The notes under the pieces are model-generated. The model was given only the letters and a program-made list of their open reading frames with translations. It made no database searches and was not told where the DNA came from. Positions 63,479-64,000 of a stretch of DNA of 64,000 nt are shown here, piece after piece (the stretch's first letter is position 1; every line of letters begins with the position of its first letter). The DNA is from Saprospiraceae bacterium (GTDB lineage Bacteria > Bacteroidota > Bacteroidia > Chitinophagales > Saprospiraceae): NCBI GenBank assembly GCA_016714895.1, contig JADKBV010000001.1, positions 682,001 through 746,000 on the forward strand. Direction: 5' to 3'. A program made the position numbers and the translations under genes.

Positions 63479-64000
63479 ATGTCAAACGGATTATTACAAG
63501 GAAAAAAAGGCATTATTTTCGGTGCATTGGATGATAAGTCAATTGCCTGGAAAGTAGCAGAAAAATGTCATGAACAGGGAGCCAAAATTATTTTGACAAA
63601 TGCGCCGGTTGCGTTACGATTCGGAGGAATATACGAATTAGCTGAAAAACTGAACACAAAAGTTGTCGGAGCGGATGCCACCAAAGTGGAAGACTTGGAA
63701 AACCTTTTAAAAGAATCCATGGAGTTTTTAGGCGGCAAAGTAGATTTTATCCTTCATTCAATCGGAATGTCGCTCAACGTACGCAAAAAAAGAGAATATA
63801 CCGACCTGAATTACGAATGGATGCAGACAACTTTTGATATTTCTGCAATTTCCTTTCACAAGCTTATGCAGACAGCCATGAAATTGGATGCGGTCAATGA
63901 CTGGGGAAGTATCGTGGCATTATCCTACATGGCTGCCCAAAGAACATTTCCGGATTACAACGAAATGGCTGAAGCTAAGTCTTTACTTGAAAGTTTTGCC
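63479..64000 (+). CDS. fabI: enoyl-ACP reductase (NADH), 5' part only
   Basis: The first 174 codons of FabI, open to the window edge. GIIFGALDDKSIAW contains the Rossmann NADH-binding start; LHSIGMSLN matches the HSIG motif; LSYMAAQRTFPDYNEMAEAK carries the catalytic Tyr-x6-Tyr/Lys region (LSYxxA...YNxM..AK). It carries out the last step of each fatty-acid elongation cycle. A strong promoter lies just upstream. The 3' end is outside the window. Confidence 0.93.
   Translation, partial: MSNGLLQGKKGIIFGALDDKSIAWKVAEKCHEQGAKIILTNAPVALRFGGIYELAEKLNTKVVGADATKVEDLENLLKESMEFLGGKVDFILHSIGMSLNVRKKREYTDLNYEWMQTTFDISAISFHKLMQTAMKLDAVNDWGSIVALSYMAAQRTFPDYNEMAEAKSLLESFA

Overview
The window comes from a Bacteroidota genome, most likely a member of the Saprospiria/Chitinophagia-like environmental lineages. 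Evidence: several very large secreted proteins ending in type IX secretion (T9SS) C-terminal sorting domains (a PNP motif followed by a short beta-rich tail), a PorP/SprF-family T9SS membrane protein, bacterial GlnRS, recurrent TAnnTTTG promoter elements in place of sigma70-type -10 boxes, sparse Shine-Dalgarno sequences, and low to moderate G+C. Species cannot be named from the sequence alone.

Layout. 1-5 kb: 3' end of a PIF1-like helicase, thioredoxin, a MITE-like element (1374-1620), a small membrane protein, an 18-bp tandem repeat, a TlpA-type lipoprotein and an outer-membrane beta-barrel. 5-14 kb: a tight six-gene minus-strand operon lysA - histidine phosphatase lipoprotein - valS - Ca/Na antiporter - argS - glnS. 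14-21 kb: a DUF4403-like protein, a receptor-L/thrombospondin-repeat secreted protein, then plus-strand genes for a membrane protein, a SOUL protein, a 1-Cys-type peroxiredoxin and a class C beta-lactamase-like hydrolase. 21-32 kb: a 1943-aa modular T9SS cargo, a divergent 977-aa cargo and PorP/SprF. 32-37.5 kb: di-haem cytochrome-c peroxidase, cmk, a DUF2795 protein, queA and another T9SS cargo.

37.5-45 kb is the most accessory-looking part: two adjacent ORC/STAND-like P-loop ATPases preceded by three 16-bp dyads at an exact 27-bp period, a second DnaE-type polymerase whose C-terminus is frameshifted, minisatellite DNA and an RHH/PIN toxin-antitoxin pair. 45-55 kb holds a lamin-tail-like T9SS cargo, plsC, lysS, and a T9SS cargo cluster with a tandem gene duplication, a poly-G(10) tract in a signal peptide and several one-base frameshifts. 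55-64 kb: tRNA-Glu with a duplicated 3' end, glgA, mevalonate/isoprenoid genes (class II HMG-CoA reductase and type 2 IPP isomerase), a TPR protein, a cytochrome/OB/YceI group, and the 5' part of fabI.

Four one-base indels (41.17, 50.96, 54.48, 55.22 kb) break otherwise well-conserved frames. Three of them sit in homopolymers. They may be assembly errors, real decay or phase variation; raw reads would decide. Housekeeping genes elsewhere are intact.
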